A DNA stretch of 8,347 nucleotides from JASHVB01 sp049522565 (GCA_049522565.1 JBEKNT010000306.1:1-8347), one strand, 5' to 3'. Counted from the first letter of the stretch, positions 1-6,559 are shown. Program-made: numbers and translations. Notes: a model not told the origin generated them from the sequence alone.

Positions 1-495
1 CGGCTGAGCCGTGCCCTCGCGCCCGCGCTTGTGCTGGCAACCTGCTATCTGCCCGGGAGCTTCAGCGCCAATACAATCCGGCTCGTCGGCGACGGCGAGC
101 ATGCGGAGCTAGTGATTGCGGGGGCGCGCACGGAAGCGGCCGATGGGGGGCTGCGTGCCGCAGGCCGGACGCTCGGCCGCGCGATGGCCCGGCTGGGCGC
201 CTATCCACTGCCCGGATCGCTCGCCTTCTCGCCGGCTGGAGCCGACGGTCATTATGCGGGAACCCTGCCGATGGGCGGAGCCGGGCTGTTGGGCACGGAT
301 CTGTCCGGCGGGCTGGCCTGGCTGCCTGGGGTCCATGCCGTTGACGGTGCGGTTCTGTCGGACCTGCCGGCGAAACATTGCACGCTGACGATCATGGCGA
401 ACGCGGACCGTATCGCACGTCGGCTGCTCGATGAGGGGCGGGTCGTCGCGACTGACGCCGCTGTCGATGCGAGGAGCGTAGCGACGAAGCGATGA
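1..495 (+). CDS. GMC-family FAD-dependent oxidoreductase, C-terminal part (5' truncated by window edge)
   Basis: The frame is open from the first base to a TGA at 493-495, giving 164 residues. The N-terminal FAD-binding half of the protein must lie upstream of the window. The visible part matches the GMC_oxred_C domain: HYAGTLPMGG (codons from 250) corresponds to the family's H-x-x-G-T-x-x-MG block, and VHAVDGAVLSDLPAKH followed by CTLTIMANADRIARRLL corresponds to the conserved C-terminal block. In characterised GMC enzymes these two blocks supply the active-site His and the second His or Asn; here both positions look like His (codons 250-252 and 376-378). Such enzymes oxidise alcohols, sugars or sterols with FAD; the substrate cannot be told from this fragment. 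The tail after the conserved helix is about 25 residues and poorly structured. It converges with a glycosyltransferase gene, so a role in glycan modification is possible, but that is inference from context only. Confidence 0.85.
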   Translation, partial: RLSRALAPALVLATCYLPGSFSANTIRLVGDGEHAELVIAGARTEAADGGLRAAGRTLGRAMARLGAYPLPGSLAFSPAGADGHYAGTLPMGGAGLLGTDLSGGLAWLPGVHAVDGAVLSDLPAKHCTLTIMANADRIARRLLDEGRVVATDAAVDARSVATKR

Positions 496-520
496 CAGGT
501 TGGGACGATGACAGGTTGGG
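490..520. repeat. Tandem direct repeat, two copies of a 15-bp unit across the GMC stop codon
   Basis: CGATGACAGGTTGGG occurs at 490-504 and again, without mismatch, at 506-520, a 16-bp period. The first copy contains the stop codon of the oxidoreductase gene (TGA 493-495), so the second copy lies just after the coding region. It looks like a recent short tandem duplication; no function is apparent. Confidence 0.85.
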
Positions 521-539
521 TCGAAATTCGCAGGCGACC

Positions 540-570
540 GCTAGCGCAGTCACGGTGCGGCTGCGCTAGC
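540..570. terminator. Inverted repeat between convergent genes, possible bidirectional terminator
   Basis: GCTAGCGCAG at 540-549 pairs perfectly with CTGCGCTAGC at 561-570, giving a 10-bp GC-rich stem with an 11-base loop. It lies between the ends of two convergent genes, and the stop codon of the glycosyltransferase (reverse complement of 566-568) is inside the right arm. Neither side has a proper T-run, so it is not a textbook intrinsic terminator. It may act as a weak terminator or protect 3' ends. Confidence 0.45.
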
Positions 571-1654
571 CCAGCAGAAACCAGATCCGAAACACCAGGT
601 CCTCCAACCAGGTCTGCCGACGAAAGCCGGGCAGGCTGAGGGCGCGAAGCTTGGCGAGTAAGCCGCCCGACAGGGCCGACGCAATGACGACAAGATCGGC
701 GCGTGCCCGGTCGGACAGCAGGTCGGAGTGCGCCTGCAAGGCGGCGACATGCCCGCGGAACATTGCCATGAATGGCCCGGGACCGCGGCGTAGGGCAGCC
801 ATGCCACGTTGTAACGTGCCGAGCGGGGAACCGACCAGGTTGCCGACATGCTGGCGGTATTGCAGCACCGTACTGGCATCGGTGATGATCCGGCCGCCCG
901 CCGCGGACACCGTGATATAGCTCCACCAGTCGTGCAGGGTGTTGGTCGGGGCGCGGATGGACAGCACCACCTCCGCCGCTGCCCGGTTCAGCAGGATTGT
1001 GCAGCCGGTGGCGATGTTCTGCGTCAGCGCCGTCGGAAATCCCGGTTCTCGCACCAAGGCGGGGGACTTGCCGAGATGGCGCAACTGGTCATCGACCAGT
1101 TCCTGCCGCGCGCAATAGAGTGCTGGCAGGTCCGGCGGCACGTCCGCCAGCGCCGCGAGGCCACGTGCGATCTTGTCGTCGTACCAGACATCATCCTGGT
1201 CGGCGAAGGCGAAATACTGGAATTGCTGGTGCCATGCCGAGGCAAGCAAGGTCAGGTAACTGCGTGTCGCGCCAGATGCACCGGTCCTTGCGACAAAGCG
1301 TGACCTGTCTGCGCCGGCGAGTTCCCCGAAACGCTCAAGAATGGCCAGTGTCGTATCGGACGATCCATCGTCTCGCCAGAACAACACCCACCCACGATGC
1401 GTTTGGCGCGCCAAGCTGTCGAGCTGATCCTGAAGGAACAGTTCCCCATTGTGCGCCGACAAAAGAATCGCGACAGCCGGGTGGTCCCGATCGCCGGTAT
1501 CGGTGGTCGCCAGAGTGCGGAATCCGCGTGGCGCTTTCCTGACACCCAGATCGAAAGTCGAAGGTCTGCCTGACAGTGTTGCCTCGGGTCGATGCCGGTT
1601 GATACGCGTCGAAAGACGACTATCGCACATACAGCAGGCGGCGTCGCCCGTCAT
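566..1654 (-). CDS. Glycosyltransferase family 2 (GT-A fold), rhamnosyltransferase-like
   Basis: It probably transfers a sugar from a nucleotide-sugar donor to a growing surface glycan at the cytoplasmic face of the inner membrane. Numbering residues from the first possible start (TTG at 1684), the nucleotide-binding strand VAILLSAHNGE is at 71-81, DDGSSD at 105-110, and ADQDDVW, the DxD-like metal/nucleotide site, at 161-167. TGCTILLNR follows at 227-234 region, HDWW at 251-254, and YRQHVGNLVG at 276-285. This set is typical of bacterial GT2 enzymes annotated as rhamnosyltransferases; the actual donor is unknown. No signal peptide or clear membrane segment is seen. The start is uncertain: TTG 1684 and ATGs at 1654 and 1630 are all in frame, none has a convincing ribosome binding site, and an in-frame stop at 1691-1693 sets the upper limit. 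I chose ATG 1654. No ATG, GTG or TTG occurs between 1630 and the domain, so a 50-70 residue Arg/Cys-rich, non-conserved N-terminus seems real. It is divergent from a DUF2142 gene and convergent with a GMC oxidoreductase, a setting that suits polysaccharide synthesis. Confidence 0.92.
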   Translation of the reverse strand: MTGDAACCMCDSRLSTRINRHRPEATLSGRPSTFDLGVRKAPRGFRTLATTDTGDRDHPAVAILLSAHNGELFLQDQLDSLARQTHRGWVLFWRDDGSSDTTLAILERFGELAGADRSRFVARTGASGATRSYLTLLASAWHQQFQYFAFADQDDVWYDDKIARGLAALADVPPDLPALYCARQELVDDQLRHLGKSPALVREPGFPTALTQNIATGCTILLNRAAAEVVLSIRAPTNTLHDWWSYITVSAAGGRIITDASTVLQYRQHVGNLVGSPLGTLQRGMAALRRGPGPFMAMFRGHVAALQAHSDLLSDRARADLVVIASALSGGLLAKLRALSLPGFRRQTWLEDLVFRIWFLLG

Positions 1655-1665
1655 CCTGTGAGAGT

Positions 1666-1694
1666 AGGATACCGATTGAGGCAATTTTTGCTAA
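1666..1694 (-). promoter_or_regulatory. Weak candidate sigma70-type promoter for the glycosyltransferase gene
   Basis: Read on the minus strand, TTAGCA (1694-1689) is followed after 17 bases by TATCCT (1671-1666). Each box matches four of six consensus positions. Transcription would start near 1659, so this promoter would favour ATG 1630 (leader of about 30 bases) or a nearly leaderless ATG 1654, and would exclude TTG 1684. Matches of this quality occur by chance. Confidence 0.25.
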
Positions 1695-1859
1695 GCGCGC
1701 TTTCATCCCGGGGTTGTGTCCGCGGGAGCGCGGCCGAGCAGCAGTAAGTGCTGAGCTCGTTAGATCTTGAGAGATCGCATCGGCCCGCCGATGTTGTCCC
1801 ACTCCTGCGACACCGCCGTCTGGTTTTGGGTACAGGGTTCGACATGCTAGTTTGGAGCG

Positions 1860-3245
1860 ATGAAGAAGTTGCAGCAAGCTTACATTTGGCTCCCGGACAT
1901 GGCGGCGCGCACAATAGACCGGATCGCCATGGTCCTGCCGTTATTCTATCTGGCCTGGGGTTTGCCGCTGCTGCTGGTGGTCGCGGTGGTAACGCCGCCT
2001 TGGCAAAATCCGGACGAAGCGGCGCATATGCTGCGGATTTCGCAGATCGCCCATGGCGGCCTGTTGTCGTATCGCTTCGACCATAGCGCGGGGGGTTTTG
2101 CCGACCCGGCGGTCATCGAATCGGCTACGCCGATGTCCCCTGTGATTCACCGCCCTGAGAACAGGGTCTCGCTTGGCATGCTTGCCGGCGCCGGCGCGGC
2201 GCAATGGGGCACCACCGCCGAACTGTCATTCCCCGCGATCGCACAGTATCCGCCCATCCTCTATGCACCGGCGGTGCTGGCGGTCGAAGCCGGAAGGGTG
2301 ATGCAGCTCAGTGTGGTGCACACGCTGATGGCTGTGCGCATGGTGAATGCGTTGGTGGCCACGCTGATTGCCGCAGTTTCACTTTACTACGCGCGATCCA
2401 CCAGGCTGGCGCTGGCCGCATTGCTCGTGCTGCCCATGACCGTGGCGATGTTCGCTTCGGCTGCGCAGGACGGATTGATGATCGCCCTTACGCTGTTCGT
2501 GGTCGCCGGCGTCGATCGGCTGGTTACCGAGGAGCGTGACCCCACGCTGGGGGAGGTTGTCGCGATCGGCGTCGCAACGGCGGCCGTCATCATGGCCCGG
2601 CCGCCCTATCTGCCCTTGGCGGCGCTGCCGCTGATTTGCATGCGAGGGCTGCATCGCCGTGCCTGGCTCAGTTTCGCCGGGATCTTCGCGGTCTCGGCGG
2701 TCTGGATTGGATACACGCTCTCAAGCGTATCCGTGCCGTTGCAGTCGGCCTTCGATCCCAAGGCACAATTGCTGTTCTTCTTGCATCAGCCGTGGACCTT
2801 CATACCAATCCTGATCAATACGTTCGTGCTGATGCACAGCAACTATCTGGTCAGTTTCATCGGTGTGCTGGGCTGGCTCGACACATTCCTGGCGCCATCA
2901 TATTACGAAATCGCGTGGTATGTGCTGCTGCTCACCTTCGCCAGCGTGACGATCGGACCGGCGCGTCGCACCTGGCTGTCACTGCTGATATGGTTCGCAG
3001 CGGTCGGTGCCGTCCTCTTTGCCGGCTATCTATCCTGGACCCCGGCGGGGGTCGATCACATCGAGGGCGTGCAGGGCCGCTATTTCCTGCCGCTGGCGGC
3101 GATTCTCGCGATGGCGGTGCCGACCTGGCGATCTGTTGGCGCGGTATTGTGGCGTCCGGCTGTGGTGGCCCTGGTGGGATTGGCGACGATCACGCCGATG
3201 ATGATCGTCCAGGCGTTGGTTCTCCGCTTTTACCTGGTGCCGTAA
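1860..3245 (+). CDS. DUF2142 family polytopic membrane protein (GT-C-like)
   Basis: The 461-residue product is strongly hydrophobic, with about 10-12 likely membrane helices starting at residues 24-45. Family-typical blocks are visible: PPWQNPDEAAHMLR at 46-59, with an acidic Asp-Glu pair in the first periplasmic loop; QYPPILYAP at 129-137; a SAAQDGLMIAL block at 200-210; ARPPYLPL at 246-253; and GVQGRYFLPL at 403-412. DUF2142 proteins resemble GT-C membrane glycosyltransferases that use polyprenyl-phosphate sugars and often sit in O-antigen, exopolysaccharide or teichoic-acid-like clusters. The exact reaction is not established for the family. The start ATG follows an in-frame TAG at 1848-1850, so it is the earliest possible. 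GGAG at 1854-1857 is only two bases from the ATG, too close for a good Shine-Dalgarno, so ATG 1899 (residue 14) is an alternative. The gene stands alone on its strand, divergent from the GT2 gene; the two may act on the same glycan, which is inference. Confidence 0.9.
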   Translation: MKKLQQAYIWLPDMAARTIDRIAMVLPLFYLAWGLPLLLVVAVVTPPWQNPDEAAHMLRISQIAHGGLLSYRFDHSAGGFADPAVIESATPMSPVIHRPENRVSLGMLAGAGAAQWGTTAELSFPAIAQYPPILYAPAVLAVEAGRVMQLSVVHTLMAVRMVNALVATLIAAVSLYYARSTRLALAALLVLPMTVAMFASAAQDGLMIALTLFVVAGVDRLVTEERDPTLGEVVAIGVATAAVIMARPPYLPLAALPLICMRGLHRRAWLSFAGIFAVSAVWIGYTLSSVSVPLQSAFDPKAQLLFFLHQPWTFIPILINTFVLMHSNYLVSFIGVLGWLDTFLAPSYYEIAWYVLLLTFASVTIGPARRTWLSLLIWFAAVGAVLFAGYLSWTPAGVDHIEGVQGRYFLPLAAILAMAVPTWRSVGAVLWRPAVVALVGLATITPMMIVQALVLRFYLVP

Positions 3246-3409
3246 CGGCAAACCGCTCACCCCTGGCATTTGCATAGTTCGGAAGCGGACCAAGCCAAGA
3301 GCAGATGGAAGTTGCGCACCGACTTGGCGCCTTTGAGGCGGCCTGGTGCTCTGGACGATGTTGCTGGGTCCGGGGCCAAGTTATGGCGCGCGGTCGAATG
3401 CCTGACATG

Positions 3410-3454
3410 AAAAAGCCCACTGCGAACTGCCATCAGGCAGTTACGCAGTGGGCT
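3410..3454 (-). terminator. Strong intrinsic terminator of the RTX-like repeat-protein gene
   Basis: On the minus strand the hairpin begins 11 bases after the stop codon of the repeat-protein gene. The outer arms AGCCCACTGCG (3414-3424) and CGCAGTGGGCT (3444-3454) pair perfectly. The inner arms AACTGCC (3425-3431) and GGCAGTT (3436-3442) extend the helix to 18 bp, with one bulged base (3443) and a 4-base loop. The transcript then runs into a five-T tract (complement of 3410-3414, the last pair overlapping the stem). It is oriented for the minus strand; on the plus strand no T-run follows, though it could still hinder read-through from the DUF2142 gene. Confidence 0.92.
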
Positions 3455-3465
3455 GGTAGCGAGGA

Positions 3466-5760
3466 TCAGGAGTACAGGACGCGGCCGTCGAACTCTGACT
3501 TGTCGGTGACGTCGTTGAAGGTGATCTTCGTGTTGTCCGAAAGGGTAATTGTCAGGCTGCCGTTCGACACCACCCCACTGTTGATGACGCTGCTGGCCGA
3601 CAGGGTCGAGTCGTAGCCGATAAGGAACAGTGAGTCATTCGGCGACCAGTTCGTGACGTAGTCTTGCGCGCCACCGGTGTTGGCCGAAGTGACCGATTCG
3701 AAGAATGCGAAGGAGTCACTGTTGGCCCCGCCGACAAACGAGTCGGAACCCGCACCGGCGATGAAGGTATCCATGCCGACGCCACCGATGATGGTGTCAC
3801 TGGCGAGGGAGTCGATGCCGGCACCATAGACATTGTTCGTCGAGGACGTCGACGCGTTGAGGGTCTCGTTGAGATCGCCGGCCGAGAAAACCAAGCCACC
3901 GCCCGTGCCGTTGTAAAACATCGAACTGCCCGAAGCGCCGATCAGCGTGACCAGGCCCGCACCACTGCCGCCGAAGATCGACGTTGTGTCATTCCCGCCG
4001 GTCCAGAAGACCACCCCGCCGGAGCCGACGGTGACTGCCGACGAACCGCCGCTTGCGCCGACGACGCTCGACGCGCCGGCGCCGCCGACGAAGGTCAGCG
4101 CTCCGGTGCCGCCATCCACGATCACAGCACTGCTTGCCGAGACCGTCAACGCGCCCGTGCCGGCAATGATGGTGTCGTTGGCTCCGCTGACGTTCACGTT
4201 GGTGCTGCCCGCGCTGGCAAACAGCAGATCGTTGGAGCCGCCGAGCGTCACGTTAGTCGGGCTTGCGCTAAACGACCCGATGGTATCGCCCTGGCCCTGA
4301 TCATTGACCGTCAGGGCACCCGTACCGCCAACGACCTCGGTGTTCGTTGCGAGACCGATGCTGTCGATCGAGATATTGGTGGTACCGCTCCCGCCAAAGA
4401 CGGATTCGAAGACGCCGGCCACCGTCGCGTTGAGAGTACCGGTGCCGCCGATCACCACTTCACCGGTTCCAGCCGTCCCGCCGCCGCCCAACAGGGATAC
4501 ATTGGCAACCGTTGCGCTGAACGCCCCGATCGTGTCGGAGATCCCGGTGTCATAAACCGACAGGCTCCCGCTGCCACCATCGATGACGCCGCCCGAGCCC
4601 CCGGACGTGACTGCCAGGGCGTTCGAGCCGCCGACAACGCTGTCGTTCGAAGCCGTCCCGGACAGTGTTACATTCGCCGTGGACGCATTATACGCCGCGA
4701 CCAGGTCGTTGCTGCCGGTCTCATCAGCCGACAGGGAACCGGTGCCGCCGAAGGCATCGTTGAAGGCGCCTGACAGCGTCACCGCGATGTTGCCGGAGCC
4801 ACCACGCAGTGAGTTGTGCCCCTGGGCGGTCGTGCCGCTCAGTGAGGCGGTGATGCTGCCTGAGCCACCGAAGAACAGCCCATCGGTTCCGGAGGCGTTG
4901 ATGGTGACCGGAGAGGCGCCGAAAGCGCCGACCGTATCGCCGGTGCCAGAGTCGGTGTCGATCAGAGGACCGGTGCCGCCGAAGACCGCGGCATCCGACC
5001 CGCCCGTCGATACATCAAGCGTGCCCACGCCACCGACGACAGTGGCGTCCGTGCTCAGAATCTGGCCGTAAACCGTGCCGGCACCGTCGGCGATCATGTA
5101 CATGTCGGTGCCTGGGGCACTCGACACAACCGTCGCGGTGCTGCCGGCGACATCGGTGACGGTCACCGAGTCCGCGAGGCCTTCGGACTGCACCCGGATA
5201 CCCGTCCCGCCGACAGTCGGTGTCGCGTCGAGGATGTTGGTTCCGCCGCCGCCATCGATGGTGCCGGCGCCGACCAAGGAAATCGTATCGTTGCCGTTGC
5301 CCGTCGCGATATTTGCCGTGCCGACCTGGCTGATGTTTTCGTTGTCGCTCCCAAGGTCGGCGGCAATGCTCGAGGCGCCGGCCAGGCTGAACGTGCTGCC
5401 AGCCGCGTCATAAGAAATGATCTGCACGTTGGAGCCGGAAATAGTCTCCGACCCGGTCATCAGATCGACGACGTACTGGTAGCCGGTCGGGATCGTGAAA
5501 TTCCCGCCGCCGCTGCCGTAAAGATACAGAATGTCCTGCCCCGGGGTGGCCGCCGGCGGCACCGGGTTGGGATTGGTCGTCGACCCGGTGATCGTGACGC
5601 CGACCGGCGAGTTCAGCTTGGTGTCGCTGCTGCCGCTTACCGATGCCAACAGGATCGTGTTGGCGATGATCTGCGCCAGGAACGTATGGTCGCCCGCGCC
5701 AGACTGAACCGTGACAATTCCGCCGCTCGAGCCTGGTAATGTTACTGATAACGCCGCCAT
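3466..5760 (-). CDS. Gly/Ser/Thr-rich beta-repeat protein with C-terminal RTX nonapeptides, probable type I-secreted surface or extracellular protein
   Basis: The 764-residue product has no Sec signal peptide and no membrane helix. It is composed of short, glycine-punctuated beta strands, as expected for a parallel beta solenoid. Residues 659-685 form three consecutive nonapeptides of the calcium-binding RTX type (GGVGMDTFI, AGAGSDSFV, GGANSDSFA), and GNGNDTISL at 154-162 is an isolated copy. A longer module, GG[T/S]G then Asp 14 residues after the first Gly, occurs at 261, 338, 395 and 478. After the nonapeptides, residues ~698-764 (DYVTNWSPNDSLFLIGYDS, then strand-rich sequence) resemble the C-terminal caps of RTX proteins, where the type I secretion signal lies. 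Composition is extreme: I count three Lys, three Arg and no Cys, so the protein is highly acidic, as common in secreted calcium-binding proteins. ATG 5760 is preceded by GGGGTGAG, an acceptable ribosome binding site. A promoter-like sequence lies upstream and a strong terminator downstream, so it is monocistronic. No catalytic domain or secretion-system gene is seen. Likely role is adhesin, matrix or S-layer-like protein; the specific function is unknown. Confidence 0.85.
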   Translation of the reverse strand: MAALSVTLPGSSGGIVTVQSGAGDHTFLAQIIANTILLASVSGSSDTKLNSPVGVTITGSTTNPNPVPPAATPGQDILYLYGSGGGNFTIPTGYQYVVDLMTGSETISGSNVQIISYDAAGSTFSLAGASSIAADLGSDNENISQVGTANIATGNGNDTISLVGAGTIDGGGGTNILDATPTVGGTGIRVQSEGLADSVTVTDVAGSTATVVSSAPGTDMYMIADGAGTVYGQILSTDATVVGGVGTLDVSTGGSDAAVFGGTGPLIDTDSGTGDTVGAFGASPVTINASGTDGLFFGGSGSITASLSGTTAQGHNSLRGGSGNIAVTLSGAFNDAFGGTGSLSADETGSNDLVAAYNASTANVTLSGTASNDSVVGGSNALAVTSGGSGGVIDGGSGSLSVYDTGISDTIGAFSATVANVSLLGGGGTAGTGEVVIGGTGTLNATVAGVFESVFGGSGTTNISIDSIGLATNTEVVGGTGALTVNDQGQGDTIGSFSASPTNVTLGGSNDLLFASAGSTNVNVSGANDTIIAGTGALTVSASSAVIVDGGTGALTFVGGAGASSVVGASGGSSAVTVGSGGVVFWTGGNDTTSIFGGSGAGLVTLIGASGSSMFYNGTGGGLVFSAGDLNETLNASTSSTNNVYGAGIDSLASDTIIGGVGMDTFIAGAGSDSFVGGANSDSFAFFESVTSANTGGAQDYVTNWSPNDSLFLIGYDSTLSASSVINSGVVSNGSLTITLSDNTKITFNDVTDKSEFDGRVLYS
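3706..3786 (-). repeat. Three tandem RTX-type nonapeptide codon blocks
   Basis: Residues 659-685 of the repeat protein form three 9-residue units in exact register, each following G-G-x-G/N-x-D-x-hydrophobic-x with minor substitutions. This is the calcium-binding beta-roll repeat known from RTX toxins and proteases. Only three contiguous units are present, so any canonical beta-roll would be short. Confidence 0.8.
4243..4986 (-). repeat. Four dispersed copies of a ~30-residue module within the repeat protein
   Basis: Four modules share the pattern hydrophobic-x-GG[T/S]G-x-L, an Asp exactly 14 residues after the first Gly, then T[I/V]GAFSAS-like and NVTL-like strands. They cover residues 259-287, 336-366, 393-423 and 476-506, which correspond to 4986-4900, 4755-4663, 4584-4492 and 4335-4243. 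The first copy lacks two residues before its last strand. Spacing between copies is 77, 57 and 83 residues, so they are embedded in a looser repeat background rather than strictly tandem. Confidence 0.75.
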
Positions 5761-5814
5761 CGCTCACCCCGTCCCATGCTCATCGGCTCGATATCCGGTT
5801 ACCGAAGCCAACCA

Positions 5815-5842
5815 ATTATGGATCAGTGCCGATTTTTTGCAA
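5815..5842 (-). promoter_or_regulatory. Candidate sigma70-type promoter for the RTX-like repeat-protein gene
   Basis: On the minus strand TTGCAA (5842-5837) and CATAAT (5820-5815) are separated by 16 bases. The -10 box matches five of six consensus bases and the -35 box four of six. Transcription would begin near 5808, giving a leader of about 48 bases before ATG 5760, which carries the GGGGTGAG ribosome binding site. Its position and the AT-rich context support it. Confidence 0.5.
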
Positions 5843-5997
5843 TCGTTTTCTCGGGACCGTATGCGATTCCAAAAACCCGACTACCGGCGCGTCCGACCAT
5901 TGCGGCGCATCATACAACCAGTCCACCTGGAGACAAGGTAAAACATTGCAGCACCGGTCATTGCGCGCGGGTCCAGCGGAGGGGCCGATCAGTAATA

Positions 5998-6018
5998 ATC
6001 CATAATATATATATGGAT
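5998..6018. promoter_or_regulatory. Near-palindromic AT-rich block, possible regulator site
   Basis: ATCCATA (5998-6004) is the exact reverse complement of TATGGAT (6012-6018), with ATATATA between them, so almost the whole 21 bp is dyad-symmetric. It sits about 180 bp upstream of the candidate promoter of the repeat-protein gene. It could be a repressor or activator operator or simply easily melted, bent DNA. No known consensus is recognised. Confidence 0.3.
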
Positions 6019-6326
6019 AGATCCGGAGCAAAACCTCACCGCTGGAGAGACCAGAGCTGATCGGTTGTAGAACGGTCCCTATACCGGACCATCCACGTGG
6101 CCTTCGAATCGAGGAAAGATGGCATGAATTCATTGTATGTCCGGAAAATTGTACTGCAAGACGCCCGAAATTCGCTCGGAAGACGATACAGTATTTACCG
6201 GTCGGACCCTGGCCGGTGACCAATCCCAAGCGGCGACTCCGCTCACCGATTTGTGAGCGCCGCTCCTTGGGCCACCCGGCGCCCCCGCATCCACCGCAAC
6301 AGCAGTCTTCGCGACCAGCCGGTCCC

Positions 6327-6434
6327 GGCAGCCGATCAGACTGGCAACCGAGCGGGCCGCGCAACCGAACGGACTGGCAACCGATCGGACTGGCAACAGA
6401 ACGCCGCCGGCAACCGAACCGCCCTGGCAGCCGA
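6327..6434. repeat. Degenerate tandem array, seven copies of a 16-17 bp unit (core GGCAACCGA)
   Basis: Cores GGCARCCGA or one-mismatch variants start at 6327, 6343, 6360, 6376, 6392, 6409 and 6426, so successive spacings are 16, 17, 16, 16, 17 and 17. The fuller consensus is roughly ACTGGCAACCGAWCGG. Copies 1 and 7 have GGCAGCCGA, copy 3 begins CGC, and copy 5 has CAGA. An eighth exact core lies at 6539-6547, next to the start region of the DUF3311 gene. The array is in the leader/promoter region of the DUF3311-symporter operon, so it may be a clustered binding site or a minisatellite. Confidence 0.85.
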
Positions 6435-6559
6435 ACGGACAGAATCCGCGCATCGCAGCCGCGTCGGCGGCAAGAATCTGCCCGCCTTCGCTTGCCGAGC
6501 CACGCTACCTGGGCCAGTCTCATACGCAAGCGCCCGCTGGCAACCGATTGGTTCATTCC

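Larger units (their letters stand above)
5761..6559. other. Long intergenic region between divergent genes, no convincing gene
   Basis: No frame here has plausible coding character. The left two thirds (to about 6220) are clearly richer in A and T than the flanking genes and hold the promoter-like sequence for the repeat-protein gene and a near-palindromic AT block at 5998-6018. The right part is GC-rich and carries the tandem GGCAACCGA array. No promoter for the plus-strand operon could be identified with confidence. Open frames crossing the region give Arg/Cys/Pro-rich translations with no recognisable family. A small RNA or an AT-rich regulatory region is possible. Confidence 0.7.

Noticed and set aside
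252..926. 224-codon minus-strand open frame overlapping the end of the oxidoreductase and the glycosyltransferase
   Set aside because: It lies in the wrong register relative to the clear GT2 gene on the same strand and crosses the oxidoreductase antisense; no domain is visible.
3294..3340. Hairpins after the DUF2142 gene (GCCAAG/CTTGGC and CGCC-TTTGA-GGCG) as a plus-strand terminator
   Set aside because: Stems of four to six pairs, one with a 23-base loop, and no T-run follows; not convincing as an intrinsic terminator.
3664..4773. Long plus-strand open frame (369 codons) opposite the repeat-protein gene, with further plus-strand frames at 3947-4300 and 4583-5071
   Set aside because: They are antisense by-products of a repetitive GC-rich gene: the translations are Arg/Asp/Ala- or Pro-rich mirrors of the repeats with no known domain. 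The minus-strand gene has a promoter-like sequence, ribosome binding site, RTX motifs and a terminator.
6327..6434. CRISPR array
   Set aside because: The unit is only 16-17 bp with no unique ~30 bp spacers and no cas genes nearby; it is a degenerate tandem repeat.
5816..6556. 246-codon minus-strand open frame across the intergenic region
   Set aside because: Arg/Cys-rich translation of the repeat array and AT-rich spacer with no recognisable domain and no good ribosome binding site; it overlaps the candidate promoter of the repeat-protein gene.
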